Numbered from the stretch's first letter, positions 8,410-17,810 are shown. The stretch is DNA of 64,000 nt from Embleya scabrispora (GCF_002024165.1 NZ_MWQN01000001.1:1426001-1490000); one strand, 5' to 3'. Made by a program: numbers and translations. The notes: generated by a model not told the origin, from the sequence alone.

Positions 8410-9657
8410 GTGCCTCGTAACGTCCGGGACGTCGTCTTCGTAGACGGCGTCCGTACCCCCTTCGGCAAGGCCGGCCCCAAGGGCATCTACCACGAGACGC
8501 GAGCCGACGACCTCGTCATCGCGTGTATCCGTGAGCTGATGCGCCGCAACCCGTCGCTGCCGCCGGCGCGCGTGGACGAGGTCGCGATCGCGGCCACCAC
8601 GCAGATCGGCGACCAGGGCCTGACCATCGGCCGCACCGCGGCGCTGCTGGCCGGCCTGCCGCGCGAGGTGCCCGGCTATGCGATCGACCGCATGTGCGCG
8701 GGTGCGATGACCGCGGTCACCACGGCCGCCGGCGGCATCGCCTTCGGTGCCTACGACGTGGTGGTCGCCGGCGGTGTCGAGCACATGGGCCGGCACCCCA
8801 TGGGCGAGGGCGCCGACCCGAACCCGCGGATCATCTCCGAGCAGTTGGTGGACCCCTCCGCACTGGTCATGGGCAACACCGCGGAGAACATCCACGACCG
8901 CTTCCCGCAGCTCACCAAGGAGCGCGCGGACCGGTTCGCCGTGGGCAGCCAGGAAAAGGCCGCCAAGGCGTACGCCGACAACCTGATCCAGCCCGACCTG
9001 GTGCCGGTCGCGGCCCGCTCGGTGGAGCAGGGCTGGGGCCTGGCCACGGCGGACGAGCCGATGCGCCCGGGCACCACCCTCGAGGGCCTGGCCGCGCTCA
9101 AGACCCCGTTCCGCCCGCACGGCCGGGTCACCGCGGGCAACGCGGCCGGCCTCAACGACGGCGCGACCGCGTGTCTGCTCGCCGCCGAGGACACCGCGCG
9201 CGAGCTGGGCCTGCCGATCAAGATGCGCCTGGTGCAGTTCGCGTTCGCCGGCGTCGAGCCCGAGGTGATGGGCATCGGCCCGGTCCCGGCCACCGAGAAG
9301 GCGCTGGAGCGCGCCGGGCTGAGCATCGACGACATCGGCCTGTTCGAGTTGAACGAGGCGTTCGCGGTCCAGGTGTTGTCCTTCCTGGACCACTACAAGA
9401 TCGCCGACGACGACCCGCGCGTGAACAAGTACGGCGGCGCGATCGCCTTCGGCCACCCGCTCGCCTCCTCCGGCGTGCGGCTGATGACCCAGCTCGCGCG
9501 CCAGTTCGAGGCGCACCCCGAGGTCCGCTACGGCCTGACCTCGATGTGCATCGGGCTCGGCATGGGCGGGACCGTCATCTGGGAGAACCCGAACTGGACC
9601 GGGGCCGACGCGGACGCCACGGCCGCCGGCGCGAACTCCGAGGGGAACGACAAGTGA
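8410..9657 (+). CDS. fadA: Acetyl-CoA acyltransferase (thiolase), beta-oxidation
   Basis: Thiolytic cleavage of 3-ketoacyl-CoA to acetyl-CoA and a shortened acyl-CoA, the last step of beta-oxidation. The 415-residue protein has the active-site cysteine C96 in RMCAGAM, the GHP histidine around H349 (AFGHPLASSG) and the second cysteine around C380 (CIGLGMGG). The GTG at 8410 is chosen because GGAGGAG lies at 8394-8400, 9 nt upstream; an ATG at 8392 would overlap that site. It is translationally coupled to fadB by a 4-bp GTGA overlap, so the two subunits of the trifunctional complex are probably made in equal amounts. A candidate operator precedes the gene. Confidence 0.95.
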   Translation: MPRNVRDVVFVDGVRTPFGKAGPKGIYHETRADDLVIACIRELMRRNPSLPPARVDEVAIAATTQIGDQGLTIGRTAALLAGLPREVPGYAIDRMCAGAMTAVTTAAGGIAFGAYDVVVAGGVEHMGRHPMGEGADPNPRIISEQLVDPSALVMGNTAENIHDRFPQLTKERADRFAVGSQEKAAKAYADNLIQPDLVPVAARSVEQGWGLATADEPMRPGTTLEGLAALKTPFRPHGRVTAGNAAGLNDGATACLLAAEDTARELGLPIKMRLVQFAFAGVEPEVMGIGPVPATEKALERAGLSIDDIGLFELNEAFAVQVLSFLDHYKIADDDPRVNKYGGAIAFGHPLASSGVRLMTQLARQFEAHPEVRYGLTSMCIGLGMGGTVIWENPNWTGADADATAAGANSEGNDK

Positions 9658-11771
9658 GCGACCTGACGCGACTGGCCGCCGAGGTCTTCCCGGACGAGCT
9701 GGTCTCGCACTTCCCGGTGCGTGTACTCGACCTGCCGAACGGCGCCGGAAAGTTCGCGCTGATCACCATCGACAACGGCTTCGACCACACCAAGCCGAAC
9801 ACCTTCGGCCCGGCCGGCCTGGCCGAGCTCGGCGCCGCGATCGACACGATCGAGGCATTGGCCGCGGCGGGCGACATCGTCGCGGCCGGGGTGACCGGCA
9901 AGCCGTTCATCTTCGCGGTCGGCGCCGACCTCAAGGGCGTCGAGAAGGTCACCAACCGCGACCACGCGCACGCCATCGGCAAGGCCGGCCACGACACGTT
10001 CAAGCGGCTGACCGCGTTGTCCGTGCCCACCTTCGCGTTCTACAACGGCGCGGCGATGGGCGGCGGCGTCGAGATCGGCCTGGCCTGCACGTACCGCACC
10101 ATCTCCACCGCGGTGCCCGCCTTCTCGCTGCCCGAGTGTTTCCTGGGCCTGGTCCCGGGCTGGGGCGGCTGTGTGCTGCTGCCGAACCTGATCGGTCCGG
10201 ACAACGCGGTCACGGTGATCATCGAGAACGCGCTGAACCAAAACCGTCAGCTCAACGGCCCCAAGGCCTTCAAGCTCGGGATCGCGGACGCGCTGGTGGA
10301 CTCGGCCGACTTCCTGGCCCAGTCGCTGGTGTGGGCCGCCCAGGTCGTCTCCGGCGAGATCGTGGTCGAGCGCCCGGAGATCGACCGCGGCGCCGGCTGG
10401 GACGCGGCCGTCGCGCGGGGTCGGGCGATCGCCGACTCGAAGGTGCACGGCGCCTCCCCCGCGCCGTACCGCGCGCTGGAGATCATCGACGCGGCCCGCG
10501 ACGGCGACGTCCAGGCCGGTTTCGACGCCGAGGACGACGCACTCGCCGACCTGATCATGGGCGACGAACTGCGCGCCGGCCTGTACTCGTTCAACCTGGT
10601 GCAAAAGCGCGCCAAGCGACCGGCGGGTGCCCCCGACCGGGGGCTCGCCCGCCCGGTCACCAAGGTCGGCGTGGTCGGGGCCGGACTGATGGCCTCCCAG
10701 CTCGCGCTGCTGTTCGCGCGCCGCCTGCGGGTGCCGGTCGTGCTGACCGACATCGACCAGGAGCGAGTGGACAAGGGCGTCGGCTACGTGCACGACGAGG
10801 TCGACAAGCTGCTGCTGCGCGGGCGCGTCTCGCCGGACGCCGCGAACCGGCTCAAGGCGCTGGTGACCGGCTCGTTGACGAAGGACGCGTTCGCCGACGC
10901 CGACTTCGTGATCGAGGCCGTGTTCGAGGAGATGGCGGTCAAGCAGCAGGTGTTCGCCGAGGTGGAGGCGGTGGTCTCGCCGACCTGCATCCTGGCCACC
11001 AACACCTCGTCGTTGTCGATCACCGAGATGGCCTCGAAGCTGGCCCACCCCGAGCGGGTCGTCGGCTTCCACTTCTTCAACCCGGTCGCGGTCCTGCCGC
11101 TCCTGGAGATCGTGCGCGCGGAGCAGACCGACGACGGTGCGCTGGCCACCGCGTTCGCCGTCTCCAAGCAGTTGAAGAAGACCTCGGTCCTGGTCAAGGA
11201 CGCCCCGGCGTTCGTGGTCAACCGCGTGCTGACCCGCTTCCTGGGCGAGGTGCTGGCCGCGGTCGACGAGGGCACCCCAATCGAGGTCGCCGACAACGCG
11301 CTGGCCCCGCTGGGCCTGCCGATGTCGCCGATGGTGCTCCTCGAACTGGTCGGCCCGGCGATCGCGGCCCACGTGGGCGGCACCCTGCACGGCGCCTTCC
11401 CGGACCGGTTCGGCGTGTCCCCGAACCTGGAGCGCGTGGTCAAGGCGGGCAAGCGCTCGTTCCTGACCTGGGCCTCGGGCGCGCAGGAGGTCGACCCGGA
11501 GGTGGTCGCGCTCTTGGAGGTCGGCGACTCGCCGTCCACGGAGGAGCAGGTCCGCGACCGCGCGCTGGCGGCCCTGGCCGACGAGATCGACCGCATGCTC
11601 GCAGAGGGCGTCGTCGCCGCCCCGCAGGACATCGACCTGTGCATGATCACCGGCGCCGGCTGGCCGTTCCACCTGGGCGGCATCACCCCGTACCTGGACC
11701 GCGCGGGCGTCACCGAGAAGACCCTCGGCAAGCGCTTCCTGCCGGCGGGAGCGGCTTCGGTTCCGCGGTAG
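9654..11771 (+). CDS. fadB: Enoyl-CoA hydratase / 3-hydroxyacyl-CoA dehydrogenase FadB
   Basis: Bifunctional beta-oxidation subunit: hydration of enoyl-CoA, then NAD-dependent oxidation of 3-hydroxyacyl-CoA. The 705-residue protein has an N-terminal crotonase domain (~1-300, with NGAAMGGGVEIGLA for the oxyanion region and SLPECFLGLVPGWGG with the catalytic Glu). The dehydrogenase part starts near residue 336 (KVGVVGAGLMASQLALLF, Rossmann motif) and includes NTSSLSITEMA and GFHFFNPV. The start GTG at 9654 overlaps the fadA stop (GTGA) with AGGGG upstream. The open frame extends far upstream inside fadA, but that part is a shadow. It pairs with fadA as the trifunctional enzyme, and a hairpin terminator follows. 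Confidence 0.95.
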   Translation: MSDLTRLAAEVFPDELVSHFPVRVLDLPNGAGKFALITIDNGFDHTKPNTFGPAGLAELGAAIDTIEALAAAGDIVAAGVTGKPFIFAVGADLKGVEKVTNRDHAHAIGKAGHDTFKRLTALSVPTFAFYNGAAMGGGVEIGLACTYRTISTAVPAFSLPECFLGLVPGWGGCVLLPNLIGPDNAVTVIIENALNQNRQLNGPKAFKLGIADALVDSADFLAQSLVWAAQVVSGEIVVERPEIDRGAGWDAAVARGRAIADSKVHGASPAPYRALEIIDAARDGDVQAGFDAEDDALADLIMGDELRAGLYSFNLVQKRAKRPAGAPDRGLARPVTKVGVVGAGLMASQLALLFARRLRVPVVLTDIDQERVDKGVGYVHDEVDKLLLRGRVSPDAANRLKALVTGSLTKDAFADADFVIEAVFEEMAVKQQVFAEVEAVVSPTCILATNTSSLSITEMASKLAHPERVVGFHFFNPVAVLPLLEIVRAEQTDDGALATAFAVSKQLKKTSVLVKDAPAFVVNRVLTRFLGEVLAAVDEGTPIEVADNALAPLGLPMSPMVLLELVGPAIAAHVGGTLHGAFPDRFGVSPNLERVVKAGKRSFLTWASGAQEVDPEVVALLEVGDSPSTEEQVRDRALAALADEIDRMLAEGVVAAPQDIDLCMITGAGWPFHLGGITPYLDRAGVTEKTLGKRFLPAGAASVPR

Positions 11772-11787
11772 TCGCGAGGCATCTCAC

Positions 11788-11819
11788 GAAGGGGCGGCCC
11801 GCTTGCGGGTCGCCCCTTC
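11788..11819 (+). terminator. Hairpin terminator after fadB
   Basis: A 14-bp stem (11788-11801 with 11806-11819, one G-T pair) and a CTTG loop begin 17 bp after the fadB stop. No T-run follows, as is common for actinomycete terminators. Confidence 0.75.
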
Positions 11820-11984
11820 GGCGTACCTGTCGATCCATCGGTCTCGGCGGGGCCGCGGGCGTGGAGGGGGTCGCGTCGGGGCACGGGCGATGTGGCGGGC
11901 GCGGGGGCGGTGGATGCGGGCGCAGGGGTGCGGCGGGCGCGGGGGCGCGGGGGCGCGGCCTCGGCAGCGGCGACAATGGTGATC

Positions 11985-12488
11985 ATGAGTGATGCGATGC
12001 GTGGGGCCTCGGTGCGCGACCTGGAGCGGTTGCGGGAGATCGAGGTCGCGGCCGGGGTGCGCTTCCTGGATGCGGGGATGCCGGAGATCGCGGCGGACGA
12101 GCCGCCGTCCGTCGAGGAGTTGGACGCGTATCGGACCGGCGGACGCTGTCTGGTGGTCGGGGAGCCGGCGCTGGCCTACGTGATCTGGGACCTCGTGGAC
12201 GGGGCCGCGCACATCGAGCAGGTCTCGGTACACCCGGACGGTGCGCGGCGCGGCCTCGGGCGGGCGATGATCGATCGGGTGCAGGCGGACACCGGGCTCG
12301 CGTTGACGTTGACCACGTTCCGGGATGTGGCCTGGAATGCCCCGTACTACGCGCGGATCGGGTTCCGCACGCTCGATCCGGCCGAAGTGACGCCGGGTTT
12401 GGCCGCGATCCGGGCGCACGAGGCGGCGCTCGGACTCGATCGTTGGCCCCGGGTATGCATGCGCCGCCCGATCCCGGATCTGCACTGA
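11985..12488 (+). CDS. GNAT-family N-acetyltransferase
   Basis: A 167-residue cytoplasmic GNAT acetyltransferase of unknown acceptor. The acetyl-CoA-binding motif A is seen as VSVHPDGARRGLGRAMIDRV (~residues 84-103), followed by a beta-4/5 region (LTLTTFRDVAWNAPYYARIGF) that contains the typical YxxxGF near the C-terminus. ATG codons at 11976 and 11985 are both in frame; 11985 gives MSDAMRGAS. No ribosome site is visible, only a GACAAT hexamer just upstream, so translation may be leaderless. The gene is preceded by ~120 bp of GCGGGCGCGGG-type repeats. It reads toward the LCP gene, 49 bp away. Confidence 0.85.
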   Translation: MSDAMRGASVRDLERLREIEVAAGVRFLDAGMPEIAADEPPSVEELDAYRTGGRCLVVGEPALAYVIWDLVDGAAHIEQVSVHPDGARRGLGRAMIDRVQADTGLALTLTTFRDVAWNAPYYARIGFRTLDPAEVTPGLAAIRAHEAALGLDRWPRVCMRRPIPDLH

Positions 12489-12525
12489 TCCGCGAATCCC
12501 CTGCCGTTTCCGACAGTTGGTCCGC

Positions 12526-12537
12526 TAACTTCTGCGC
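12526..12537 (+). promoter_or_regulatory. TAACTT -10-like hexamer directly before LCP gene
   Basis: TAACTT (12526-12531) lies 6 nt before the ATG at 12538 and no Shine-Dalgarno sequence is present, again suggesting a leaderless start. The -35 region is unclear. Confidence 0.3.
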
Positions 12538-13656
12538 ATGAAGGATGCGCCGGATGCGACGGGCGAGTCGGCCGAGGCCGACGAAGCAGACAGAGCAGGC
12601 GAGTCGGCCGACGCCGGCGAGGCCGACAGAACGAACGATTCGGCCGACGGGGCCGAGGCCCACATCGAGCCGGCCCCGGCACCCGCGCGCAAGCCGTGGT
12701 CGCGCCGGCGCAAGGCGGCCGTCGCCCTGGTCGGTCTGCTGACCCTGTCGCTGCTGGTGGTCGGCGGGTGTACGGCTTGGCTGCTGTACTCGCTGAACTC
12801 CAACATCAAGCGGATCGACGGCGTGTTCGACCGGTCGGGCATCCCCGCCGCGGGACCGCGTCCGCCGGCCGATCCCGCCGCCGGCCGGGCGCTGAACATC
12901 CTGCTCGTCGGCATGGACGCGGCGGCGCCCGGCGCCGACCCGGAGGCGCTCCAGGGACGCCGCAGCGACACCATGATGATCCTGCACCTTCCTGCGGGCC
13001 GAGCGTCCATCTCGGCGATCTCGCTGCCGCGCGACGCGTGGGTGTCCATCCCGGGACGCGGCGAGGCCAAACTGAACGCCGCCTTCTCGTGGGGCGGACC
13101 GGCACTGCTGGTGGCCACGATCGAAAACCTGACCGGCGTACGGATCGACCACTACGCGGCGGTGGACTTCGGCGGCTTCAAGGGCATGGTCGACGCCCTC
13201 GGCGGGGTGTCGGTGGACGCCGACCAGGGCCGGACCAGGCTGGACGGCACCAAGGCGCTGGAATTCGTCCGGCAGCGCTACGGGTTGCAGCGCGGCGACC
13301 TGGATCGGGTGGCACACCAGCAGCAACTCCTCGGCGCGATCGCGAAGCAGATCACCGCGGAGGGGGTCCTCGGCAGTCCGCTGCGCACCGAGAACCTGTT
13401 GCAGTCGCTGACCAAGTCGCTGACGGTGGACGACAACCTGAATTTCAGGGCACTGCTCGGCCTGGCCACCGACCTCAAGGGCATCGACGAGTCCGACCTG
13501 GCCTTCCGCACGGCGCCCGTGGCCGGCTTCGCCGAACGCGGCGGCGGCCAGAGCGTGGTCCTGCTCGACGACAAACGCTGCAAGGAACTCTTCGCCGCCG
13601 TCCGCGCCGACATCCCGTGGCCGGAGCCCGCCCCCGGCGAACTCTGGCGACCGTGA
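12538..13656 (+). CDS. LytR-CpsA-Psr (LCP) family cell-wall polymer ligase
   Basis: A membrane-anchored LCP enzyme that in this family transfers lipid-linked glycopolymers onto peptidoglycan outside the membrane. Residues 1-60 are a charged Ala/Glu/Asp-rich cytoplasmic tail, one transmembrane helix is at ~60-85 (AVALVGLLTLSLLVVGG), and the LCP domain occupies ~115-300. Family residues are visible: RRSDTMMILHL, SLPRDAWVSIPG with the catalytic Arg/Asp pair, the AKLNAAFSWGG segment and the FVRQRYGLQRGDLDRVAHQQQ block near the end of the domain. The length of 372 residues is normal. It converges on the 1043-residue gene with only 4 bp between stops. Confidence 0.92.
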   Translation: MKDAPDATGESAEADEADRAGESADAGEADRTNDSADGAEAHIEPAPAPARKPWSRRRKAAVALVGLLTLSLLVVGGCTAWLLYSLNSNIKRIDGVFDRSGIPAAGPRPPADPAAGRALNILLVGMDAAAPGADPEALQGRRSDTMMILHLPAGRASISAISLPRDAWVSIPGRGEAKLNAAFSWGGPALLVATIENLTGVRIDHYAAVDFGGFKGMVDALGGVSVDADQGRTRLDGTKALEFVRQRYGLQRGDLDRVAHQQQLLGAIAKQITAEGVLGSPLRTENLLQSLTKSLTVDDNLNFRALLGLATDLKGIDESDLAFRTAPVAGFAERGGGQSVVLLDDKRCKELFAAVRADIPWPEPAPGELWRP

Positions 13657-13660
13657 GCAC

Positions 13661-16600
13661 TCAGCGCAAGCGGTGCAGGGCGCGGCGGGCGGCACCGGCG
13701 ACTGCGGGGTCGGGGTGGGTGGTCTCGGCGAACCGCAGGACGTCCTCGGCGCAGGGGTGGCCCATCGTCGCCAGTTCGCCGAAGACCACGTCGGCGCCCG
13801 GGCCCTGACTGCCCGTCACCTCGGTAAGCAGGCCCAGCACCGCCGCCTCGTGTCGGCCGAGCAGCGCCGCGGCGGCGTTGTCGGCGGTGAGCCAGGCGAG
13901 CGTACGCAGCGTCGCGGGCGGTACGTCGCGGTCGTGGGTCAACCGCCAATTCCACACGTGCGGGGCGAGCGTGGGGTCGGCGCCGGCGTCGGCGAGGGCT
14001 TGTTCGACGGCGGCCTCGGGGAGGTCGGCGTCACCCACGTGGGCGAAGAGCATCAGCCGCTCGGTGGGGCCGGCGGCCCCCGCGACCGCGCACAGCTCGG
14101 ACAGCGCGGCGTCGATCGGGCGGCAGCCGATCCAGCTCGCGAACGTACGCGTGGCGATCGGTCGCGGCCACGCCCCCATCGCGCCGAGCAGGCGGGCGCC
14201 CGAGGCGGCGGTGTAGTCGTCGACAGTGGCGACCGGCAGGCCCTGTTCGCGGAACATCCGGTGCACGAGGGTGCCGCCCAGGCCGGTGAGGGTGATGCCC
14301 TCGGCGGTGCGCCGGACGATGCCCAGCGCGGCCAAGCGGTCTGCGAGCAGGATCACCCCCGCCCGAACCCGGGCCAACACCTCGCCGGACCACTCGAGAG
14401 AGGAGGCGAACGCCCCCAACGCAGTCGCCGGCGCCTGCGGGGGCAACGGCGGCGGCAAGGCGGTCGCGGGTGCGGCCGCAGGCATCGGCGGGTGCGGGGG
14501 CGACGGCGAGGCGGTCCCGGGCACAGACGCGGTCGCCGGCGGATGCGGGGGCGACGGCGAAGCGGTCCCCGACGCAGGCGCGGTCGCCGGCGGATGGGGG
14601 TGCGCGGGCGACGCAGTCGCCGGCGGATGCAGGGGCGACGGCGAAGCAGTCCCCGACGCAGGCGTGGCCGCCTGCGGATGCGGGGGTGACGGCGAGGCGG
14701 TCCCGGGCGCAGGCGCGGTCGCCGGCGGGCGCGGGTGCGGGGGTGACGCAGTCGCCGGCAGGTGCGGGTGCGCGGGGGGCGGGGACGCAGTCCCGGGCGC
14801 AGGCGCGGTCGCCGACGGGTACGGATCCGGGGGCGACGGTAGGGTTGGCGCGGTCGCGGGTTCGGGTGACGGCGCGGCCGGCGCGGTGTCGGGGCCATCC
14901 GACCCGCACAGGCAACCCATCTCGCGGACCAGGTCGGGGGCGTCCAGGATCCGTCCCAGCGCGAACGCCTCGTCGTCGGCGGGCGGCTCGGGCGGCAACA
15001 TCCGAACCACGTGGTCGAGGTCGCGACGCACCGCGAGGCCGACGAACAGCGACACCGGGAGCGGCCCGCCGAGTTGCACCAGCCCGGTGAACAGCGACGC
15101 GGCCAGCCCCTCGGGGACGTCCCAACGCTCGTCGTGCGCCTCTCCGAACGTCGCGTTGTCCTCGGCCACCACCACCATCGCGCGCGCGGCGAGCGCGATC
15201 AGCTCGCCGTCGTCCCCCTCACGCCACACCCGCAGGCCGTCGGCAGCCCGCACCGCACCGTCGTTGGACACCAGCAGCCCGGTGCCGATCGCAAGCGTCC
15301 ACCGCCGGTGCAGCGCATGCTCGTCCCGCGCGGTACGAGGCGGCCCCTCGGCTCGCGACGGCTGCCGAGGAATGCCGAGTTCGGCCATGACGCAGTCGGC
15401 GACCGCGGTCGCCAGTACCCCCTCGTGGGTGATCGGCAACGGCCCGTGCCGCTCGACGTACTCCGCGAGCGCCGCCGCCTGCGCCATCAGCGGCGACATC
15501 CGGGCGGCCAACGCGCACTCGGAGCGGGGCGGCACGTACAGCGGCGGCAGCGCGGGTTCGTCACAACCGCCCGGGCCGGTGAGCGGGGCGGGCACGCCCA
15601 GTTCCAGGAAGCGGGTACGCAGCCCGTACATCCCCAGCGGAGTCAGCCGCACCGCCATGAACGGCGCCCCGCCACCCACCAACTCACGGATCTCCAGCAC
15701 GCCGAACGCCCGCAGGTCATCCATCTGATGCGCCAACGACAAACCGGTGAACAGCGCCGGGTCGGCGACCGAGGGCGACCGGCGCCGCCCGTCGGGTGTG
15801 TAGGAGAGCAATTCGAACAACCCGCCCATCGGCACCCACCGACCCGCGTGGTCGTACAACTCCCGCAACAACTCGCGGATCACATCACCACCGCGCAGTA
15901 CATACGCGGCGCGCCGCACCTCGGGTCGCCCGGTGGCCTCGCCGACCGCAACCCCCTCCCACAGGCTCGACCACACCCGCAGAACATCGCCCGGTCGCCC
16001 GACCGCCAGCACCCGGGCAAGCTCCCCGGCGGTCGCGACCCTACGCCCGACCTCGATCAGGCCGGCCGTACACGCGATCGACCACACCTGGTGCAACGGC
16101 TCCACGTCGCGCGCACTGCGCACGCCGGCGACCGGTTCGTCGATGCCGAGCAGCCGCACCGCCTCCGCCGCGGGCGCCAGTCGCAGCACCCCGGTCGCGG
16201 TCACCGGACGCCCGCGACCGACCCAGCGGGCGAGGGTGAGGGCGGCTGCGAACAACGGCGCGGCCGAGGCGGCCCGAGCCAACTCCCGCTCGTCCGGCAG
16301 CCGCACCGCCGGCAACGCCCGCCCGCGCCCGGGCCCGGTCGCATAGCCCGCCACGAACAACTTCTTCGCCGAGCCCCACCGCCGCGAGTCGGCCATCCTC
16401 GCCGGCAGTTCGCCCTCGTGTCGATCCAGCACCTCGAGCATCGGAACGAGCCGGTCGCTGTCCGGGTGCAGCGGACCCTGCTCGCGCAAAAACTCCAGGA
16501 ACAACCGCAGCGCGGGCACCACCAGCGCCACCGTGTCCTCGCGGGGCAGCGCGACATGCGCCGGCACCAGCGTCTCGAGCAGCGCGTTCAGATCGCCGGC

Positions 16601-16792
16601 CCGCCATCGGGTGTGATCGTCGAGCCGCAGGCACGCGACCCGCAGATCGAGCAGGGTGCCGAGGACATCGATCATCCGCTCGGCATCCGAGGCAGGCCGA
16701 CCGACCCGCGCGAGCCACGTTCCGAAGTCGGCCACGATGCCGCAGGAATCGGGAGATAGCGCCACGTCGCAGAGCGTAGTGAGCACCATCAC
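13661..16792 (-). CDS. Large modular protein of unknown function with Pro/Ala repeat linker
   Basis: A 1043-residue protein, not recognised as a defined enzyme. It has two related N-terminal modules: one around residue 186 (LARWVGRGRPVTATGVLRLA ... AVRLLGIDEP) and a second around 444 (LAEYVERHGPLPITHEGVL ... CVMAELG). This WVG.GR.VT.TGVLR pattern recurs in actinobacterial hypothetical proteins, some linked to the plasmid pRiA4b ORF-3 group; I do not claim that fold here. Residues ~641-784 are a Pro/Ala/Ser/Thr linker built from degenerate GTASPSPPHPPATA units. A C-terminal segment (~785-1043) is helical. There is no signal peptide or membrane span. The start at 16792 (ATG ATG) is the longest; later starts are possible. 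It is monocistronic and convergent with the LCP gene. Confidence 0.75.
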   Translation of the reverse strand: MMVLTTLCDVALSPDSCGIVADFGTWLARVGRPASDAERMIDVLGTLLDLRVACLRLDDHTRWRAGDLNALLETLVPAHVALPREDTVALVVPALRLFLEFLREQGPLHPDSDRLVPMLEVLDRHEGELPARMADSRRWGSAKKLFVAGYATGPGRGRALPAVRLPDERELARAASAAPLFAAALTLARWVGRGRPVTATGVLRLAPAAEAVRLLGIDEPVAGVRSARDVEPLHQVWSIACTAGLIEVGRRVATAGELARVLAVGRPGDVLRVWSSLWEGVAVGEATGRPEVRRAAYVLRGGDVIRELLRELYDHAGRWVPMGGLFELLSYTPDGRRRSPSVADPALFTGLSLAHQMDDLRAFGVLEIRELVGGGAPFMAVRLTPLGMYGLRTRFLELGVPAPLTGPGGCDEPALPPLYVPPRSECALAARMSPLMAQAAALAEYVERHGPLPITHEGVLATAVADCVMAELGIPRQPSRAEGPPRTARDEHALHRRWTLAIGTGLLVSNDGAVRAADGLRVWREGDDGELIALAARAMVVVAEDNATFGEAHDERWDVPEGLAASLFTGLVQLGGPLPVSLFVGLAVRRDLDHVVRMLPPEPPADDEAFALGRILDAPDLVREMGCLCGSDGPDTAPAAPSPEPATAPTLPSPPDPYPSATAPAPGTASPPPAHPHLPATASPPHPRPPATAPAPGTASPSPPHPQAATPASGTASPSPLHPPATASPAHPHPPATAPASGTASPSPPHPPATASVPGTASPSPPHPPMPAAAPATALPPPLPPQAPATALGAFASSLEWSGEVLARVRAGVILLADRLAALGIVRRTAEGITLTGLGGTLVHRMFREQGLPVATVDDYTAASGARLLGAMGAWPRPIATRTFASWIGCRPIDAALSELCAVAGAAGPTERLMLFAHVGDADLPEAAVEQALADAGADPTLAPHVWNWRLTHDRDVPPATLRTLAWLTADNAAAALLGRHEAAVLGLLTEVTGSQGPGADVVFGELATMGHPCAEDVLRFAETTHPDPAVAGAARRALHRLR
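14440..14870. repeat. Degenerate ~51-bp repeat array inside the 1043-residue gene
   Basis: The DNA encoding the Pro/Ala linker consists of imperfect tandem units, with recurring blocks such as GGGGGCGACGGCGAAGCGGTC followed by CGCAGGCGCGGTCGCCGGCGG variants. Typical spacing is about 51 bp (17 codons), with longer variants. All units keep the frame, so expansion or contraction changes linker length only. This is not a CRISPR array: the units are degenerate and there are no unique spacers. Confidence 0.75.
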
Positions 16793-17250
16793 CGGTCCGC
16801 ATGGATTTCGGACAATCCATCCGAACCACCGACGCGGCCCCCGCCCTCACCGGCAACCGAGCAACAAAGGCGCCCCCAAACACCGGCCCGTACACACGCA
16901 GCCGAACTACTCATACACCCGTAGGCGCAACCCCAAGCAGCCCCAGTCAGCCGCCGACCGCCCCCGCAGGGGCGCAAGGTCGATCTCAGGCACAACCGGC
17001 CCCGGCACCCGGGCGCCGCCCCCCGGCGGGTGGTGCCCGGCGAGTGCGCCCGTAGGGGCGACCTCGAACGTCCCGGCGCCCGCACTCCCGAACGGATGAC
17101 CCACCGACGCGCCGATAAGAGCGACTGCGGGAGGAGGGCATCGCACCTGCGGCAACGGCTTCAGGCAACCACCGCCGGCGCGCGCCGGACGGAAGACGGA
17201 TGCGCACGCAGGACACCCTCGAGCGGGCGGCAACCAAGCCTGTCGGAGCG
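16793..17250. other. Intergenic DNA without recognisable gene
   Basis: This region lies upstream of the 1043-residue gene. The first ~120 bases may hold its promoter. The remainder is GC-rich with scattered GACCTCG / GCGACTGC words that anticipate the repeat block beginning at 17251. Open frames on both strands are Arg/Pro/Ala-rich and lack ribosome sites. Confidence 0.5.
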
Positions 17251-17611
17251 GCCTCGGACAGGTGACGACCGCACTCGCCGGCAGGCAGCGCCCGCAAAGA
17301 CGACCTCGCACGACTTGCGGCCGCTCCCGCAACCACAACAACGCCCGCGCACGTGGCCTCGGACAGGTGGCGACTGCACGTGCGGGCAGGACCGCGAGGG
17401 CAACCTCCGACTGCCAGCGGTTGCCAGGGCGACCTCGGACAGGTGACGACAGCACTCGCCGGCAGGCGGCGCCCGCAAAGGCGACCTCGCGCGACTTGCG
17501 GCCGCTCTCGCAGACAGACGACGCCCGCGCCGCCGTGTCCTCGGGCGGGTGGCGACTGCGCTTGCGGGAGGAGGAGGACACGAGAGCGACCCCTGGCTGC
17601 CGGCAGCTGCG
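17251..17611. repeat. Two-copy ~180-bp direct repeat in non-coding DNA
   Basis: Copy A starts at 17251 and copy B near 17432. Both run CCTCGGACAGGTGACGAC, then GCACTCGCCGGCAGGC, GCGCCCGCAAAG, CGACTTGCGGCCGCTC, ACGCCCGCGC, a GTGGCGACTGC segment and a GACCTCCGACTGCC-like end, with the period drifting between 180 and 181 bp. Within copy A the opening CCTCGGACAGGTG recurs about 104 bp later, so a smaller sub-unit is also duplicated. Copies differ at many positions, so the duplication is not recent. Confidence 0.7.
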
Positions 17612-17810
17612 GACGCGACCTCCGACTGCCGGCGGCTGCAGGACGACTATGGCCGCTTGTGGTCGCCCGCGCCTGCGGGCATGGCCCCGACCCCGGGCCC
17701 GACCCGGCCCGGCCCGGGCACGATCGCGGGCGCGGGCGCGGGCGCGGGCACGATCGCGGGCACGGGCACGGGCACGATCGCGGGCGCGGGTGTGGGCGGA
17801 GTGTGGTCGT
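17612..17810. repeat. GCGGGC/ACGATC simple repeats upstream of the SDR operon
   Basis: After a transition zone, 17700-17800 is built from GCGGGC, ACGGGC and CACGATCGCGGGC units repeated in tandem. Such hexamer runs recur elsewhere in the window, in gaps and inside genes. No gene is supported; DNA from 17811 to 18065 probably contains the promoter of the SDR operon. Confidence 0.65.

Noticed and set aside
8694-9653. N-terminal extension of the fadB frame
   Set aside because: Runs inside fadA; the GTG at 9654 with GTGA coupling is the real start.
14440-14870. Possible CRISPR-like array
   Set aside because: Units are degenerate and lie inside an open frame coding for a Pro/Ala linker; no unique spacers and no cas genes.
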